The position numbers were made by a program, and so were the translations under genes. A stretch of DNA of 64,000 bases. Origin: Paramecium pentaurelia. Taxonomy: Eukaryota; Ciliophora; Oligohymenophorea; Peniculida; Parameciidae. The stretch spans positions 136,098-200,097 of the forward strand of contig CAJJDO010000102.1 of assembly GCA_905183005.1 (NCBI GenBank). Reading direction: 5' to 3'. The notes under the pieces are model-generated. The model was not told the DNA's origin. It saw only the letters and a program-made list of their open reading frames with translations, and searched no databases. Shown one piece after another: positions 37,869-51,800 of this stretch (positions within the stretch are counted from its first letter, which is position 1; the number at the start of each line of letters is the position of its first letter).

Positions 37869-38542
37869 TCATTACTTTAAAAAATATGGTTCTCGTGATT
37901 ATATTTTCTTTTAGATGAGTAGATCATAATTTTCTACTAAACTCATTTATAATTAAGGAAGTGCATGAAGATTGTCAACATATTCTCTTAATCTAGGAAA
38001 TCCATCAAATATATCAAATTAAATAAATTATTTTAAAGCAGGTAATATAGTAAAAATTGGAGCATATGCAAAATCAGCTAGAGTTAAAATATTGTCTGAT
38101 ATAAATTTTGTTTATTAGAGCCATATTTCTAATTAAGAGAATAGCTATCTCATTTCTTTCATATATAAATTAAAAGTCTATATATCATATTATAATGTAC
38201 TTCTAATGTTTTTGCTGAGAACAAACTCCAAAGAATTTCAATTATTTCTTATGAAAATTCTGCTCTTGCTCTATTCAATGCTCTTTATAAATTATCATTT
38301 GGTAGTAATGATGAAGGAACAAGTGTATTTATATAATCTATAATCACAAGGGATTCAAAAAGGATTGTATCACCAACAAAAAGTATTGGAACTTTTTCTA
38401 ATGGACTAGCTTTTATAAACCAATCTGGTGTATTCTCCATATCTATATATTTCAATTCATAAGGAATTTTTAAATGGTTTAAAGTTAAAACCACTCTTAT
38501 ACAATGTGGACATGTTTTGCTTACTACTAATACTAAGCTCAT
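37869..38542 (-). CDS. Glutathione S-transferase-like protein
   Basis: 216 aa, one 23-nt intron at 38178-38200. The N-terminal thioredoxin-fold domain has SKTCPHCIRVVLTLNHLKIP, the cis-Pro in EKVPILFVGD and the glutathione-binding LFESLVIIDYI (E-S). The C-terminal helical domain has ILTLADFAYAPIF, the N-capping motif of transferases. CPHC at the active site points to a cysteine-type enzyme (omega-like or glutaredoxin-like thiol transfer) rather than a Tyr/Ser enzyme. Cytosolic; detoxification or redox repair is inferred. Confidence 0.87.
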
Positions 38543-39616
38543 TTAAAATAGATATATAATGAATTGAATTTATTTGAGAATAGGGATTATAAAATTTTAA
38601 TACTATAAATTTTTATTTGTTGATTGTATTATTATTTTAAAAGAGTTATTGTAAAAAATTCTTTCTTTTTTAATTAAAATGATCATCATTATTACTCATT
38701 TTATATAAATTATAAGAATATATTGATATTTAGATCTTGAATTTAGATAAATTTAAGAAAATTGAATTAAAATTAATAAGTATTATATATTAAATCTTAA
38801 ACTAACACAATTTAAAGTAGTATGTGATATATATTAATTAAATAAATTCATTACTTTAATTTAATATATTCTGTTCAGTGTTCAGTATCTTTATAGCTAG
38901 TTTAAAATTTAATTTTAAACTTTGTTTTGAATAACTAAACAATCATTTCAATTTTCAGAGTACCTGTTTAATTTAATAACTCAATTACATTATGAGATTA
39001 TTATTGAATGAGTTAGTTATTTAATCAGAAATTAGTTACTTAGACAAATAAATCTTTAGTTATTTCTTGAATCATCGTAAGCTTGAATAAATAAATATAA
39101 TAATAATAAATTAAGGAATATTTCTATCATTAATTACATCATTATAACCTTTTTATTCTCTAATGACTCCTTTTTAAACTAAAAATTATATTTTATTTAT
39201 GATTTATTTTTTAAATAATAAGTTAAGGCATCACTGTAAAATCCTTCAGATTCATTAAATTTGAAATATGCAATTAAACAAGTATGAATTGGTAAATATT
39301 TAAATTAAAGTCTCAATTGTCGTAAGTATAAGCTAGGGTAACTCTTCCCCAAATCATATTATTATTTATAATTATAAATTGTTTTTTATTTGCAATTCTA
39401 TGAATTAATAGATGAATACATATGTTTATAATTCTCATATCAAATATTTAATGTTCCTGCTAATCCTTGGATTGGCCAAATTTCAGCTATTTTGTTAGGA
39501 TCATTTAATAAATAAGAAGAATATTGCTAGTACACCTTGTACTAAGTAATAATGATATTATATATAACTTGACTAACAAATTAAGATTTAAGTATATTAA
39601 ATATGTTTATTAAAAT
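38543..39616. other. AT-rich spacer with an interrupted minus-strand frame
   Basis: About 1.07 kb between two minus-strand genes. At 38981-39616 the frame of the upstream kinase continues past its stop with one more TGA (39440-39442), giving about 210 further codons that look protein-like. One TGA in that length is below chance expectation but no start, domain or needed intron supports a gene. 38543-38980 shows nothing. Confidence 0.35.
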
Positions 39617-41153
39617 TCAATTTTTATTTAATATATTATTAAGTTTACTTTAATTACTTTAATACAACTAATCTAACTTGTAAAATCTGAATCTATCATT
39701 ACTCATACACTCAACTAAGCCTTCCTTAATTTCATTGATCTCCAAGGTATCCATTTTCCAATCTTCATATTCAAAATTATTTATTTCCTCTTCAATAATT
39801 GACTCCCTCACTATTTTAATCTCATCTTATGTTTTTAATCCATCAAATGTAATGGTAATACTATTAGATAATGGGTTTTCCTTTAAAAAATTAATTAATT
39901 CATATTCTTTTTGTGCAGTTTCTCTTTAATCTATTCCATATTAATTATATAGTTTGCTCAAAAATTCAAATAATTCATATTTATAATCAAAAACCTTGAA
40001 TTCTGGTTTATCTACCAAATCTCCACTTTAAATTGTAATCTTAAATTAATTAATATTTATTTTACTTGAAATTTTTCTTAATTAATTTACTTTCTAAAAG
40101 TTATAAAACTTTCTTTTAAATCTCCATTTTTACAATCTTTTATACATTAATCAAGTATTGAACAAAATTCTCCTTTAATCCTTCTTTATTATTTAATTAT
40201 ATTTCCAATTATTTATCCTGGTGATTTTATTGTTAATTTTTATTTTATTATACATTATGATTCTAATAAATTTTAAGATTAATTAAGTTTTCCTTCTAAC
40301 CAAGGATGAGAGAACAATTCTGAATAATTAATTCTTTTTTCTTTATCAGGAACTAACATATTACTAATGATATCTTTTCCATCATCTGATAATTATATTT
40401 TATTATCAAATTAAACCTAATATAAATACATTATTTTACAGTAAAGTTTTTGTATTGTCTTTGTAAATCAACTATGCTTCTAACATTACCTTTCCAATGA
40501 TATTTCTTAAAAATCATATAATATAGAATCACTCCTAAAGACCAAATATCACACTTAAAATCATAAGGTTCTTAACTTTAAATTTAGATAATAATAAAAT
40601 ACTTTAATATTTCTGGTGCCATTGTTGCTGGAGTTCCACAATATGAAACAAATATATCATTTTATTTATAATATTTAGCAAACCCAAAATCAGCTATTTT
40701 TACTTTGTTATCTTTATCTATCAAAATATTGTCTAATTTCAAATCTCTATGTACAATTCCTTTTTCATGAAGATATTTCATTCCTTCTAAAATTTAAGTA
40801 AATATTGTCTTGACTTCTTATTCATTAAGTATATTTTGTTTAACAAAGTTATTTAAATCTCCATTAGCACAATATTCGAATACACAATAACGAAATTACT
40901 TTTCAGTAAATTCTTCTATTAAACACACTAAATTATCGTGCTTGTTTTTCAAATAGATATCTATTTCTTATTCAAAATATGTATGCAATTTTTATATTTC
41001 ATCAGATCCTTCAGCAATATCAAGTTTGATTTCCTTTATTGCAAAAATTTCTTTCTTTAAGTTTTCTCCTAAATATACTGTTGCAAAAGATCCAGTGCCT
41101 AATATTTTTCTAAATTTATATTATCTCACTTGTTTTAATACTTATAAATCCAT
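39617..41153 (-). CDS. Ser/Thr protein kinase, ULK-like
   Basis: 486 aa; introns at 40576-40602, 40417-40439 and 40040-40065 (27, 23, 26 nt). The kinase domain is N-terminal: LGTGSFATVYLGEN, FAIKEIKL, GIVHRDLKLDNILI, IADFGFAKYY, CGTPATMAPEIL, CDIWSLGVILYYM and HPWLEGK. All catalytic residues are present. HRDLKLDN and TPATMAPEIL, with a helical C-terminal extension of about 210 residues, resemble ULK-group kinases expanded in ciliates. The 27-nt intron is a multiple of three and lacks a TGA, so retention would insert nine residues before QEPYDFKCD without stopping translation. Confidence 0.88.
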
Positions 41154-41354
41154 TATTTGATAATATATATATATATGAATTTTATTAAATGCAAAATGTT
41201 TTGAATCATACTTTTATTTATTCTATATTATAATAAGTTTAATTATGGAATATTTATTCTAATAAATGATTTCAAGTAAATAATAATATTGCTAGTATCT
41301 TAAAATTATATGATTATTTTATTTTTTTAATGAATTTATATTATATTATATTAT

Positions 41355-42061
41355 TCAATAACACTTTTACAGATTCTACTTTAATTTATTTACTATATTG
41401 AGACTTTATGATTCAGTCTCTTAATTATTATTAGGAGATTTCTATAGTAATAGATTTATTAAATTACTTTTAATTCGATACCTTAAATTTTAGCTTTTTC
41501 AATAACATCAATTATACATTATTCAAGTGTTAAATTTAAATTTTATTTAGTTTTAACACTTATTTCCTTAAAATGGATTCCCTTTATATTTGCATAATCC
41601 ATTGCTTCTTCTATTGAAACTTATCTCTTACTATCTTTATCCACTTTATTTCCAATTAAAATGATACTCAAAAGTGAATCATGATGTTAAATTGCTTCTT
41701 CTAAATGTATTTCTATATTTTTAAATGACTAATAACTTTATTAATTTAAATGACATTATTACTCTGTGATATCATATAGTAATATAAGTCCTTGAGCCCT
41801 TTTATAATACATTCTTGCAAACTATTTAAAATTTGAATATCCTGGAAATTCCCATAAACGAAACTTCAATATTTCATCTCCAATTTATATTTATTTTATA
41901 ATTAATTCTATTCCTGTAGTAGGATAATAATTTTCTTCAAATTTTTCTCCACTTATTTACTTAAGAAGTGAAGTTTTACCCACATCTAATTTAAAAATTC
42001 ATCATTTACTTGAATCTCCGAAAACTAAAAATTCTATATCTTAATATTAGCTTTATGACAT
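41355..42061 (-). CDS. Divergent Rab-like small GTPase
   Basis: 218 aa; introns at 41986-42009 (24 nt) and 41442-41467 (26 nt). The P-loop GDSNVGKTSLL is normal and is completed only by splicing. Switch I has YYPTTGIEL. G4 is IGNKVD (as NKxD) and G5 is EISVKTK. The G3/switch II motif, normally WDTAGQE, reads WEFPGY: Asp and the catalytic Gln are both replaced. The C-terminus ends NLQKCY, with one Cys close enough to the end to suggest atypical lipidation. I infer a Rab-family membrane-traffic protein with low intrinsic GTP hydrolysis. Confidence 0.85.
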
Positions 42062-42901
42062 TTATCCTTAATTATGTAAATTAAAGGTTTTATAAATATA
42101 TGAATTTATATATAGTATATGAAGTGAAACTAATAAAAACTGATTTTGATAATTTAAATATTATTATAAATTATTTGTTATTCTTAAAAACTTCCTAAAA
42201 AGATTAAACTATCATTATGAAATCCTCTTAATTTTTATAAAAAAGCTTCATAATCCTATATTTTACTAACATTCATCATCATTATTTACATAAATTCATT
42301 TCATTTATATGGTATCTCCTTAAATTAGTATGGGAATCTTAATTGTTATTAGCCAAAAATATGAGAAATTAAATATTCATAAAGATTGTAGTATTTAGAA
42401 TTATGTAGAAATAAATATAATTATCATATAATTTAATAAGAGATTACATCATAAAAGTTATAGATAGAGTTTCATTTTTATCTAAAATTGAAATATTCTT
42501 AAATAACAAGTTTAAAGAATAGATTAAATGATTTGAAGGATTTTACTTATGCTTAATTATTTTGATAAAAATATCTAAATTATTAAGAAGGTTCTCTATA
42601 TTTATAGCTTTTACAATAATCTAAAATATTAAATTTCAATTTTTTCCAACAATCCAATCTTCTAAAATATGAAATAATGAAAAAGCCTTTTAATTATAAT
42701 AGTGTTTTTGAAGATGATAAATTAATTTGTTGTAAAGATAATAAAATAAACTAATAAAGATAACCCTATTAATTTAGTGAAGACACAATTGATAATAAGT
42801 ATTAATAGAAAATAAGTCAGAAATTGTAATTAAACTGATTTGATATACAATTTTAGTGTAATTTTATTATTTAAATTATTATTTGGGACGTATTGATATA
42901 A
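42062..42901. other. AT-rich region without a supported gene
   Basis: Over 800 bp between the starts and ends of minus-strand genes. A plus-strand frame at about 42170-42840 translates to protein-like sequence but contains three TGA codons that no intron removes, close to chance expectation. A competing minus-strand frame of about 115 codons is equally open. I call neither. Confidence 0.4.
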
Positions 42902-45037
42902 TCAATGTAAATTTGTGCATCCTTCATGGATGTTTTTAAGTTCAGTTTCTGTTGCTGGTGTTTAGGAAATTGCAGATTTCCAGTGTGTGGTTAGAACATC
43001 AGCAGCAAATTCAATAAACAAAGTGTCTTAAATCATACAGGCATGGCCACAATGATCGATTCCCTAAAAATGATAAATATAATTAATATACAGTTTTTCC
43101 AAATTTGCAAGAACAAGTAAGACCTAAATATCCTGAATTTGTGAATAGTTTTTATCCTTGAGCATCTTTTGAATCATAAATAGAAGAGACTGAATCTCCA
43201 TTATATTATGAGCAATATTCAACTAATTTAGTTGGAATATTAGTTAATCCATTTTTATGTTCATAAATCCATTTGATACCTGGAGTCATAGATGAGGAAG
43301 CAAGGACTGTACTATCTCCAATAGCTTTAGTAATATGATCTGGGAAATAGAAATCATCAGTAGAATCAACAATAGGTTTAGGTTGTTTCTTATATTCAAA
43401 TTAGAATGGAGTCATTTCATGTGCAGCATAGACTACAACCATAGGAACACCTGGATGTTCAACATTATTAGCTTTTACTCTTGTAGTTTCTTCAACATAA
43501 TCTAGTATTTATTTGGCATCATTAGCATTAATATTATCAGTAATAGCTTCTTTAGTAGATTCTTCAGTTGAATAATACAATTTATCAACGACTTTTAAAA
43601 AGTGTTCACTCATGTCATGCATTAATAATTAACAATGATTAGATCTGTCAGCAAAATTGGCACCACAAATCTCATCAGGTTCTGGGAACCAAGATAATGG
43701 ATTTGGTCTTGTTGGTCTCTTACCAGTTGAAATGAATTCTTTATCCCAATCCATTCTATCAAGAATTTCTTACATCCATGGTTCTCCTCTGAATCTTGTG
43801 AATGTATCTTTTGGATACAAATCAACAATACTAGCAGAAGTACGAGCCATCTTCTTTTAAGCATACCAGTTAATACCAGCATCCAAGATTAAGACTTTAA
43901 ACATAAAACTGTCATCTCCACCTACTTAAGGTTTGAATGTCTTGGTTGCTCCCAATAGAGGTCCAGCTATTGTCACAATACCTGCAACTTTATCTTTTTC
44001 TGCTTAACTCATTGAATAAACTGCTTATGTAGAATGAAGTGAACCCAAAGAATGTCCAAAAATATAAGTTTTCTTTCCAGTCAATCTGTAGAATGTTTCA
44101 ACAGACTTTTTAATATATTATTGGGATTCTGAAGCTGCAATAGATTTTCTAAAATCATATGGAGCTGCTTGCATTGTTAATCCTGGAATATATCCCATAT
44201 TTTTAAGTGTATCTGAGAAAACATGATATCCTTTAGGATCACACATAGCTGCTTTAATAACAGAATCAGTGGCTATTTCTTAAATGGCAGTTGTTCCACA
44301 TTCATTATCCATTGATTTTGGAGTATTACCAGCCCAAGTTATTTCAATACCTGGAGCAGCTGTATATCTTTCTCTTGGATCCTTTTTAGATTTATCATAA
44401 TATAGTTCAATAAAATCTCCAAAACATTTATCTTTCTTATTGGTCATTGCAATTGAAAATGGACCACTTAATGCACCTATCCACATTCTGTATTCTTCAC
44501 TTGGTTTTTTCAACCAGAATTTAGATGAACTACAAGTTTACCAACCACAATTTTCAAAGATATCAGGTCTTTTAGATTACAAGGTTTCACAATCAATTTT
44601 TACCTGTTTAACTATAGAATTCAATATATATACCTATAAAGCTGTACCAATTAAACCAGGTACTAAGACAGCTGGTTAGCAAGGACCATTGATAAATTCA
44701 TTCATATAAGTCTATAAATTCATTTTGGTATGATCTTTTCCATTTGTACAAATATGGGCTGTAGTTTTTAAGAAATCTGACATTTTTTCTTTACGTTATC
44801 TTTCTTATTCTTGATAGATTTGTTCATGATAATCTCTAGAATTATCTAAATTTATAATTACTCATAAGCTGATTATGGCTTCCATGTTGGATCGAATCTA
44901 CTAATTCTTTTTAAGCTTCCATCAGTGGAAACGACGAATGTATCTCCTTCAAACCATGGATTATAATCTATGTTGTCAAGATAAGGCACTATTGATAGTG
45001 TTCCAATTGCCACAATAGCAAGCAATTACTTAATCAT
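42902..45037 (-). CDS. LCAT/PDAT-family acyltransferase
   Basis: 683 aa; introns at 44836-44861, 44604-44633 and 43064-43091 (26, 30, 28 nt). It begins with a hydrophobic leader (MIKQLLAIVAIGTLSIVP), either a signal peptide or an anchor. Family landmarks in order: PAVLVPGLIGTAL, a Trp-containing lid region (MWIGALSG), the nucleophile elbow IFGHSLGS, AGPLLGA, HPGVPMVVVYAAHEMTP, the acid-loop GDSTV and a candidate His in DHCGHACM. Members move an acyl chain from phospholipid to sterol or diacylglycerol, or act as phospholipases. It is more GC-rich than its surroundings, as expected for a conserved gene. Confidence 0.88.
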
Positions 45038-45849
45038 TCAAAAATTATTTAATTCTAAATGATGTAATATTGAATGATATCATGCAAAAATTCATCATCA
45101 TTAGATTAATAATACATACAATTAATGATTGATTATTAAAACAATTTAATTTTATTATAGAATCAGATAGTTTATTAACTTATAAAGACCTTAAAAATCT
45201 ATGATGATTATTCAGATTATCTAGCTATAGCTAATGATTTCTCCTGTAGTCTTCATTTTATTTATTTTTTAATTTAAAACTTCATTAAACATTTTCTCTA
45301 TTTTATCATCCTATCCAAAAGACTTATAGCTTAATTTAATTTATTTTCTCAATTTTTACATTCTTCTTAGCATCTATTTTAAATTTGAAGACACCTTGTC
45401 CACACTTTTTAATTTAATAATTTTAAAGAATATTTGCAAAATAGATTTCTAAATAGAATCATATTATGTTTATTTTATCAATTCTGAATTCATAAAAATC
45501 ATTCTAATTTATCTTTAACATTATTATAAATATTATTAAATTTTCAATGATTAACTCCAAAAATTTAAATTATTAACTTTATTTTAGTAATTATCAATAT
45601 TAATCTTTCATAAAATTTAAGGATTTTATCTATATAAATTTTACTTTCATTGATTAGTTTATTATAGATTTTGCAATCTGTATTCTAAGAAAACATCTTT
45701 AATTACTGAAAGATTAACATTCTATGATTTTATTCCGTATATTACCTTATTGCAAGGCGTTATTGAAGATGATTTCTATTAGAGATTAAAATCATAATTA
45801 AGCTGAAATTGTTTAATATATATTTATAATGATTTGGAAAAAATGAATA
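45038..45849. other. AT-rich spacer, no supported gene
   Basis: Between the acyltransferase start and the end of the giant gene. A minus-strand frame from about 45850 to 45212 is interrupted by TGA at 45647-45649 and 45608-45610. The last 130 codons are open and Lys/Gln-rich (MLRRMQKLRKQIKL, then FGQDDKIEKMFNEVLN) but have no convincing start or family. Treated as noncoding or decayed. Confidence 0.35.
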
Positions 45850-48800
45850 TCATTCTCTAAGTACGCTTCTTGTTCTTGGGTTGAAACTGAGATAAACTAT
45901 TCGAGGACTTAATGGATCCTCTGCAACTTGGAATTCATCTCTTTAAGTTTAAGGGTCTAATTTTTCTTCTTCATTTCTTGGCTAATAGAGAGTTTCAACC
46001 AATCTGATAGTGGGATTACTCATATTTTATCTCCTTTGCATCGAACTATTCAATTAGGATTAAGAATCAATCATATCTCCCTTGATTCCATCACCTCTAT
46101 ATGAAAACATAGGACTAGGACTAGAGATTCCTCCCCGTCTTTTATAGTAAGATTCTGGTGAAGGATTTTCTGTAAATCTAAAAATAAAATTTTATATTAC
46201 TCTTTTGCTTTAATAACTCTTGCTGCTTTTTTCATTATAGGTAACTTAATTTTCTTCCAAATCTCTCTAACCTTCTTTTATTTTTCTTATTTTGTGATTA
46301 ATAGTTTCTAAAAACATGGATAGTTATCAACAAGATAAGGACATTTATTTCTGATAAATGTTTTGACTTTATCAAATAATTCCTAATATTAAGCTAAATA
46401 AGAAAATATGATTTCAATGACTAGTTCTAAAATGTATAAGATGTTTATTGCAGCTGTAATTATATAGAAAGGCCACACAATTTCATATTAACCTCCAACT
46501 TATGCAGAATATATTGTTGAACACAATATGATAGATATAGAACAGACAACAGTACAATAAGTATCTAATCTATTCAATTTAAGAACAGAGTATGGATTTA
46601 TTTTATTACTAAGAACGTGGTATATAAATACAATTAATAGTATTAATGATGCTTTGATACTTACTTAATCTTCATAATAGTTGAGAGCTATGATTATTGT
46701 TTATTTTTATATTAATTTAATAGTTTCCCAATAATAAGCATTTATTTTGTATTCATTATATAAAAAACCCCATGTATTTCTTACTTTGACATCTTTAAGT
46801 TTACCTTACTTGTAATTCTTAAATACTTGATACCATAAAGTAAGAGGGATTGCAAGTCCAATGATTATGAGAACAGGAACTATAACAAATACTAACCATT
46901 GTTGATGAGTATTGGATTAAAATAAATAAGCTACATTTCCTTAGACAAATTCTACACCAGATATTGATCTTCTACTCAAATGGGATATCATACTATTTAT
47001 ATTATATAATTAAATATACGTCTATATTAAGTTAGGTTACATGTATATATAAAAGTAAATAAGGGTTGTACTAATGACTCCAATATTAAATTTAGTTAAT
47101 TTAAGCAAAATTAAAATAAAATAGATAAAATAGATGATAAAAATGAAAAAAAAGGGTGTTGATAACATCCAAATAAATTCCAAGTACATAATTGTCATAT
47201 CTGACAAATTGATCAAAAAACAATCTAAAGAATATACCATACTTTGAGTAGGATTACCAACACTATTAGTTGATTGTTAAATTTCAGGTGGTAATGTAAG
47301 TTAAAAAGTGAATATACTGGAAATAATCTAGGCATAGTTAGTTAATAGTTTAATTAAAATAGTAGACATAATTCTAATACTAGTAGGAACACCAAAGGCA
47401 GCAAGTGCTTTAACTTATAAATTGAATGAATCTGTATCATCTGCATTACTTTTAACAGTAATAATACCCAAAGTTAAAGTGCTATAAAATATTTTAATTA
47501 ATATACAAGAGTGCAATAATAACAATAATAATAATATTCCATTTTACATCCTCACAACTTCCACAATTATATTATGAACTTATAGAATATGATCCATCTC
47601 CTCTTGTATTATAAAGATCACATTATTCACATAAAGCTCCAATATGACCTTGAATACATGTTTGATCACCATATTTCCATCCTCCTAAACAATTAGTTGT
47701 TAAATGATAACAATATTCTATTTTAGTACTATTGAATATATATCTCCAAAAATGAGGTTTCATTTATACAGTATATCTCTAAACTTGAATTGTGCTTACA
47801 TCATCTTTAAAATAACAAAAAGATTATCTTTCTAAAACCTAAAAATAATTTTATGTTGCATCGCATTATCTACATTAATTTAAATACATATATTCTCCTA
47901 CTTAACATTTATACGTTCTTACATTCACTCTTAATTCATAATCTGTTATTGTACCTTCTACTTTATAAGGATGTGAATCTGAGTATTTCATTATAGATAC
48001 AAAATTACAAGAAAATGATAATTAATAATAAAGTGATGGATCTGAATAAGGATCAAAATCTAAAATTAATTCATTAATGAATTTCTCATTTTTAGAAAGA
48101 TCTGTAACTTTTATTGTTAAAAGATCAGTAAATGATGTATTTTCTATTGGATTTGATTCATTCATTATTCTATATTTTACAGTTAAATTATAAATGACTC
48201 CAGAATACAAAATCATTTTTTCCATTTAAGAATTCAATAATGTAATTGACATATTTATATTTAAAGGTATAAATGTTTCTGTTACTTTATCAAAATAAGA
48301 ATAATTTTCATAACTTTATCCACTAGGTAACATTAAATATTTTGTTAAATTTTCTAAACCTGGTGCTTTATATGGTTTTACATAAATTTCATCAATAATC
48401 TTTGTATCATTTCTAAATTTTTCAACTGATCTCAGATATTTAATACCATCATACTTAAAAGCCAATCTTTTTGCTCTAAATTCAGCTATATTTGTTAATG
48501 TTGAATAATCTTTTCTATAATTATATAAGATAATTGTATTGCTCTTTATTAATTCAGGTGTGTAGGGATTCACACTAATTCTAAGAGGATTTGATAGATT
48601 AACCTCTTATAAGGTATTGTCAGTAACTAACATATTAAAGTAAAAATGAGAATTCCCAAAATTATTATTACAATCTAATAAATAAGATTGCATTTAACTA
48701 TTATTAGTAAGGATATAATTATTGAACATAGCCTGATAATTTTATATGACAAAACCTGAATATATCCAAAAATTTCCTAGATGATTTACAAAATTTTCTA

Positions 48801-51800
48801 TATAGATTGGATAAATTATAGAATTTCTTTAACTGCTTTATTAAAGTAAACGCTATTTTTCAGGTATATCCATAATTCTCATGTATTCATACCCAGAATT
48901 TTCAACAGAAAATATATTACTTAAATGTAAAGTCTTATTATTTAATGGATTTAAAGATATTGTTAAATCAAAAGTGAAATCCAAAAAATCATAGATACTT
49001 GAAAGTATGGTTATACTCTTTATTTATTAAATCTGAGACTACTTATTTCCATCTAATCGATATCCTTGAAATATATCCATTACACTTACTCCTACTGAAC
49101 TTAATGAGTATGAAAGCAATAAATTTAAATTGCAATCTGCATTATTTTCAAAGTCAGAGTCAGATATTCCAGACTATATCCCTCTTCTCAAAAACTGTTT
49201 CTGATTACAATTTACTTGTGCTGATGCAATTTTTATATCCATAGCTCTCTAACAATAAGTAGTAGATGAATAAGGATAGACAGTCAGAGTATCAAAATAA
49301 ATTTAATTCAGAATGATGTAGGATTAAGTAATTAAATTATTATTACCAAAATAAAATGCATTATAATACATTCTCTATGGTTAATAAACCAAAATATTAT
49401 GAACTGCACAATGGAAACAGTCAATCAAAGAAATAAGACCAAAATAATAAGTAGAAAATATTTTAAAATTTTCTAATTTGATATTTCCATTCTATGTTAC
49501 TACTAACATTCCTCTTTACTTTATTTACATACTATAATCTGATTTAAATCCTTTAAATTCACCAAAATATTCCTTAATAACATTTGAGTCAATTGTCCAA
49601 ACAATATTATTTACATGTAAATTTGAATTGTCTACATCCCCAAATGTAACATAAAAAAAGGAACCCATTAGAGACATAACATTATTAAGTTTAAGATTAT
49701 AGATTTCAAAATTATTGAATTTCTATGAAGCTTCAATATAAATTGCTCCTCCAAAAACTTTAGCCATTATTTTTTCAAATGTACAATCATTTAAATTCAT
49801 TTAAATTTCACCAAATGTTCCATCAATCCATAATGCACCTCCTTTTCCTTCTAAATTTGCAGATAAATCAGTTTTCAAATTTATAAATTAACAATTATTA
49901 ATATTTATTCTCCCTTTATTAATTGTTTAAATAAATAATCCACCTCCAAATAAAGCTGTTGATGAATCAAAAATACAATTTTATATTAATATATTATCTC
50001 CTTTATAAAATCCATTTCCTCCATTTGATATTATTTTATATATTTCCTTGATCTACTCAATATATACTTCTTCTGCAAATGAATCACTTATTTTATTATA
50101 AATCAGTTCTAGATTATCAAAGTTATTATTTTTATAATAATTATCTTTCACAGTTATTTAAGATCCATAAAAATATGAAATTGAAAATGTTGTATTTATT
50201 GCTTAATTATTGATAAATTAATTATTATTAATTACAATTGAACCATAAAGATTAGAAATCATTAATACTGTACCTAACAATGAATTCTAATCAGAATTAT
50301 ATGAATACAAAATATTGTTAATTATTTAACAAAATTAAAATGTAATTTTAGATTCAGATTTTGAAATAAATTTGATTATACCTGAATTTACTTAAGAGGA
50401 TTCAATTAAAATATAATTATCAGAAAATTAACTATTTTAAATCATAACTGTGATCTTATTACCATCATTCTCTTCTATTCCTATCATATAATTATTAACT
50501 ACACTTAAACCTGAAATTTATAAACTATCAATCAATATTAATTAAGAATTTTATATTTCAATAATAGGTGTATATAATTGTAGATCATAAAAGTTATTTA
50601 AACAAGATAAAGAAGGCTAAATAATTATTTAAGAACCATCTTATTATTTTAATACACCCTATCTTATTTCTATTGAATTAAATTATAAAAACAATTCTAT
50701 GATACCTGTCTATTTTACTATTTTTAAGTTATTAATATTTAATTTATTGCCTTCTAAATGAACAAGAGATTTTTAATAATTGTTTTTCTTTAAAGAATCT
50801 TTAATTAAAATATTTTCTATCATTTAAAAATCTTCAACAATAATTTCTGTATTTGAATTGTTTCTTATAATTATAAATTAATTATAATTATAATAGGTGA
50901 TTTATTCAAAATAAATTTATTTCCACGTCATTAATAAAGCTTAGGGAATTTAAATATAATTCTCATCATAATTTGTAAATAATATGCCAAAATAGATAAT
51001 ATTTTTTGTTATCTTAACATTTTATAAATTAAATCCTTAGGAATACATAAAAGAAGTTTCATTATAAAATGTATTTGAATCTAAAAGAAAATCAACTAAA
51101 TTTGTAGTTTAAGTCTTTAAATTAAACAAATAGTGGGATCCATATAAATAACTATTAACTAAACTGAATTTCAATAAGTTAAGTAATCCCATATTTTTAC
51201 TCTATTTGTTAGTTATAATAATGGATGAATTATAAAATATAGCCTTGATTTCAATATTTTAAAGCATTATATTCAAATTTAAATTTTATGGATTTTAAAT
51301 TTCAAAGAGAGTTAAATTTTATAAAGTTGTATCTTATATTTGTAATTAATTGACTTCTAAACTAAAAGATGATGTAAAAACTTAAATATTAAATAGACCA
51401 TAATCAAATAGCTTAACATGAAGCATCTTAAAATTTTATATGATAATAGATTAAATATTTTATACTTTAAATGAAAATGCATTAATCCCTTATGCATCAT
51501 TTAAAGATGTATATTAACAATCTATGATTTGAATTTGGAATTCTGAATAATAAGAGGTCGCATCTATTATTTGAATTTTGTTATTTCCGAAAAATATAAT
51601 ATTTTAAAAAACTATAGTTGTATAATTTTACAATTGCCATAAATCAGGTATATAGAGCTACAATAAATTATCTGAATAAAATTTAATATTCACTTTCTTG
51701 AGATTAAATATATATTTAACAAATTATTAATTGAAAATAAAATTTGTATCATCAAAAGAACATCCTTAATTATTTGATATTAATTTAATATCTAATGATA

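Noticed and set aside
38981..39616. C-terminal readthrough extension of the ULK-like kinase
   Set aside because: Needs two TGA readthrough events and adds no recognisable domain; kinase length is already normal without it.
42170..42840. Plus-strand protein-like frame with three TGA codons
   Set aside because: TGA density equals chance expectation, no start or family, and a competing minus-strand frame is equally open.
45212..45853. Minus-strand frame overlapping the giant gene stop by an ATGA
   Set aside because: Two in-frame TGA codons that no intron removes; the overlap start is likely accidental.
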